Source of the DNA: Frankiales bacterium
Lineage (GTDB): Bacteria > Actinomycetota > Actinomycetes > S36-B12 > CAIYMF01
Direction of reading: 5' to 3'
DNA: 64,000 nucleotides
Assembly (NCBI GenBank): GCA_016125335.1
Contig: WGLY01000016.1
Span: 62,001 to 126,000, forward strand
Shown here: in pieces, positions 62,489 through 64,000 of the stretch
How the letters are laid out: each line of letters opens with the position of its first letter
Numbering within the stretch: the stretch's first letter is position 1
Notes under the pieces: generated by a model
Databases searched by the model: none
What the model saw: the letters and a program-made list of their open reading frames with translations, nothing else
What the model was told of the DNA's origin: nothing
Position numbers and translations under genes: made by a program

Positions 62489-64000
62489 GCGGCGTGGCCC
62501 GCACCCGCGGGGTCGTCCTGCTCGGCGTCGACGGCCACGTCATCGGGGTCGAGGCGCACGTGTCGATCGGCGTCTCGGGCTTCTCGGTGGTCGGCCTGGC
62601 GGACAAGCTCGTCACCGAGGCGCGCGACCGATGCCGGTCCGCCGTGCTCAACACCGGCCTGGAGTGGCCCGGGCCCAAGATCACTGTGGGTCTCTCGCCC
62701 GCCGAGCTGCCCAAGCGCGGCCCGACGCTCGACCTCGCGATCGCGCTGGCGCTGCTGGCGGCCAGCGGCCAGGTGCCGCAGGCCACCGCCCACGAGTCCG
62801 TCGTCGTCGGCGAGCTGGGCCTCGACGGCCGGGTGCGCCCGGTGCGCGGCGCGCTCGTGGCCGCCCTGGCGGCGCGGGCGGCCGGGGCCCGGTCGTTCAT
62901 CGTGCCCGCCGCCAACGTCGCCGAGGCGTCCCTCGTGCCCGGCCTGGTCGTTCACGGCGTGCGGTCCCTCGCCGACCTCGTCGCCCTCGTGCGCGGCGTC
63001 GACCCGCCGGAGCCGGCGGACCCGCTCGAGCCGGACCCGACGCCCCCCGTGCCGCCGCGGCCGGTGCCGGACCTGGTCGACGTGCGCGGCCAGCACGAGG
63101 CCCGGGCCGCGCTCGAGCTCGCGGCCGCCGGCGGGCACCACCTGGCGATGACCGGGCCGCCCGGCGTCGGCAAGACCATGCTGGCCGAGCGGCTGCCGGG
63201 CCTGCTCCCGGCGCTCGACGAGCAGGCCGCGCTCGAGGTGACCGCGATCCACTCCGTGGCCGGCCGCCTCGGGGGAGGCGGGCGGCTCATCACGGTGCCG
63301 CCGTTCGAGGCGCCCCACCACACGGCCACCCACGCCGCGATGGTCGGCGGGGGCTCCGGCGTGCCGCGCGTGGGGCTGGTGTCGCTGGCCCACCGCGGGG
63401 TGCTCTTCCTCGACGAGGCCCCCGAGTTCGACGCGAGCGCCCTCGACGCCCTGCGCCAGCCGCTGGAGTCCGGCGAGATGGTGGTCACCCGCTCGGCCTT
63501 CTCGGTCACCTTCCCGGCCCGGTTCCACCTCGTCCTGGCGATGAACCCGTGCCCGTGCGGGCGCGGCGGCGACGTGGAGCGAGGGGCGCGGGCGACGGCG
63601 TGCGTGTGCACGCCCCAGCAGCGCCGGCGCTACCTCTCGCGCATCAGCGGGCCGCTGCTCGACCGGGTCGACCTGCGGGTCGCCCTCGTGCGCCCCACCC
63701 TGGCCGACCTCGAGTTCGGGGCGTCGTCGGCCGAGCCCACGGTGGCGGTCGCCGCGCGCGTGGCCACCGCGCGCGAGCGCGCGGCCCGGCGCCTGGCGGG
63801 CACGCCCTGGCGGGTGAACGCCGACGTCCCCGGCCCGGTGGTGCGCCGCCAGTTCGGGCTCGACCGCGACGCCGCGGAGCCGCTGGACACCGCGCTGTCC
63901 CGCGGGCTGGTCTCGGCCCGGGCGGCCGACCGGATCGTGCGCGTCGCGTGGACGGTCGCCGACCTCGCCGGCCGCGACCGCCCGGACCGCTCCGACGTCG
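62485..64000 (+). CDS. YifB/ComM family AAA ATPase (magnesium chelatase-like), cut by window edge
   Basis: The reading frame starts at GTG 62485 (VSGVARTRGVVLLGVDGHVIG) and stays open to the end of the window, about 505 residues. The N-terminal 180 residues are the Lon-protease-like ChlI domain (GVSGFSVVGLADKLVTEARDR and GLSPAELPKRGPTLDLAIALALL). The AAA core follows: Walker A GPPGVGKTMLAERLP near residue 223, FLDEAPEFD near 308, and PARFHLVLAMNPCPCG near 340. ComM proteins extend branches during DNA recombination in natural transformation. It overlaps yraN by four bases. The end is missing here. Confidence 0.94.
   Translation, partial: MSGVARTRGVVLLGVDGHVIGVEAHVSIGVSGFSVVGLADKLVTEARDRCRSAVLNTGLEWPGPKITVGLSPAELPKRGPTLDLAIALALLAASGQVPQATAHESVVVGELGLDGRVRPVRGALVAALAARAAGARSFIVPAANVAEASLVPGLVVHGVRSLADLVALVRGVDPPEPADPLEPDPTPPVPPRPVPDLVDVRGQHEARAALELAAAGGHHLAMTGPPGVGKTMLAERLPGLLPALDEQAALEVTAIHSVAGRLGGGGRLITVPPFEAPHHTATHAAMVGGGSGVPRVGLVSLAHRGVLFLDEAPEFDASALDALRQPLESGEMVVTRSAFSVTFPARFHLVLAMNPCPCGRGGDVERGARATACVCTPQQRRRYLSRISGPLLDRVDLRVALVRPTLADLEFGASSAEPTVAVAARVATARERAARRLAGTPWRVNADVPGPVVRRQFGLDRDAAEPLDTALSRGLVSARAADRIVRVAWTVADLAGRDRPDRSDV

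Overview
The window is chromosomal DNA of a high-GC actinobacterium (Actinomycetota). The evidence is the very high G+C, frequent GTG and TTG starts, TANNNT -10 elements, many apparently leaderless genes, an HU protein with a Lys/Ala tail, a mycobacterial-type MTHFR homologue, a CofC homologue (coenzyme F420 synthesis), a DUF3515 lipoprotein and DUF2469. The gene order from serA to yifB matches a conserved block known from Streptomyces and relatives (serA, leuB, ilvE, cimA, gltX, ndgR-leuCD, hup, gpsA, ddl, thiL, rpmB, recG, coaD, rpmF, rnc, mutM, smc, ftsY, amtB-glnK-glnD, ffh, rpsP, rimM, trmD, rplS, lepB, rnhB). I cannot name the genus. No prophage, insertion sequence, CRISPR array or rRNA operon is visible.

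Layout. 1-6.3 kb: the end of a membrane protein gene, a DUF952 protein, serA, a TetR repressor divergent from an oxidoreductase/DUF4386 operon with two clear operators, and an NAD-dependent epimerase-like gene. 6.4-16.1 kb: amino-acid synthesis, with leuA and its leucine leader peptide divergent from leuB, then ilvE, an SGNH hydrolase, cimA behind its own Val-Ile-Ile-Thr leader peptide and terminator, an FAH-family gene and gltX. 16.2-16.6 kb: tRNA-Gln(CUG), tRNA-Glu(CUC) and a strong terminator. 16.6-21.2 kb: an MTHFR-like protein, a small membrane protein, LtrA and an M13 peptidase. 21.2-24.7 kb: the IclR-type regulator NdgR divergent from leuCD, then hup. 24.8-31.6 kb: cofC, plsC-like, gpsA, a Cys/Met PLP enzyme, ddl, a DUF3515 lipoprotein, a stand-alone RAM domain and thiL.

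31.6-42.4 kb: an S4 protein, rpmB, a DAK2 protein, recG, a hydrolase, rsmD, coaD, a DivIVA-like protein, yceD-rpmF, an acyl-carrier-like protein, rnc, mutM, acylphosphatase and a small coiled-coil protein. 42.5-49.2 kb: smc, a GT87 membrane glycosyltransferase, ftsY and a GNAT enzyme. 49.2-53.5 kb: amtB-glnK-glnD behind a GlnR-like box. 53.5-64 kb: ffh, rpsP-khpA-rimM-trmD, rplS, two lepB genes, two Nudix genes, rnhB, a DUF2469 gene, yraN and the start of yifB.

The most interesting signals are regulatory. (1) A leader peptide, MSTQVIIT, followed by a canonical terminator in front of cimA, the first enzyme of the threonine-independent isoleucine route. (2) A leuA leader peptide with three Leu codons whose downstream segment can pair either with the leader or with the leuA ribosome-binding site. 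(3) A 63-bp palindromic repeat, present twice just after stop codons, with compensatory changes in the stem. (4) A shared CCGGTTTGGG -35 region with identical 18-nt spacing before tRNA-Gln, rpmB and yceD-rpmF. (5) Many genes with TANNNT 6-7 nt before the start codon. No wholly new multi-gene system was found; the coding content is mostly core metabolism and information processing.
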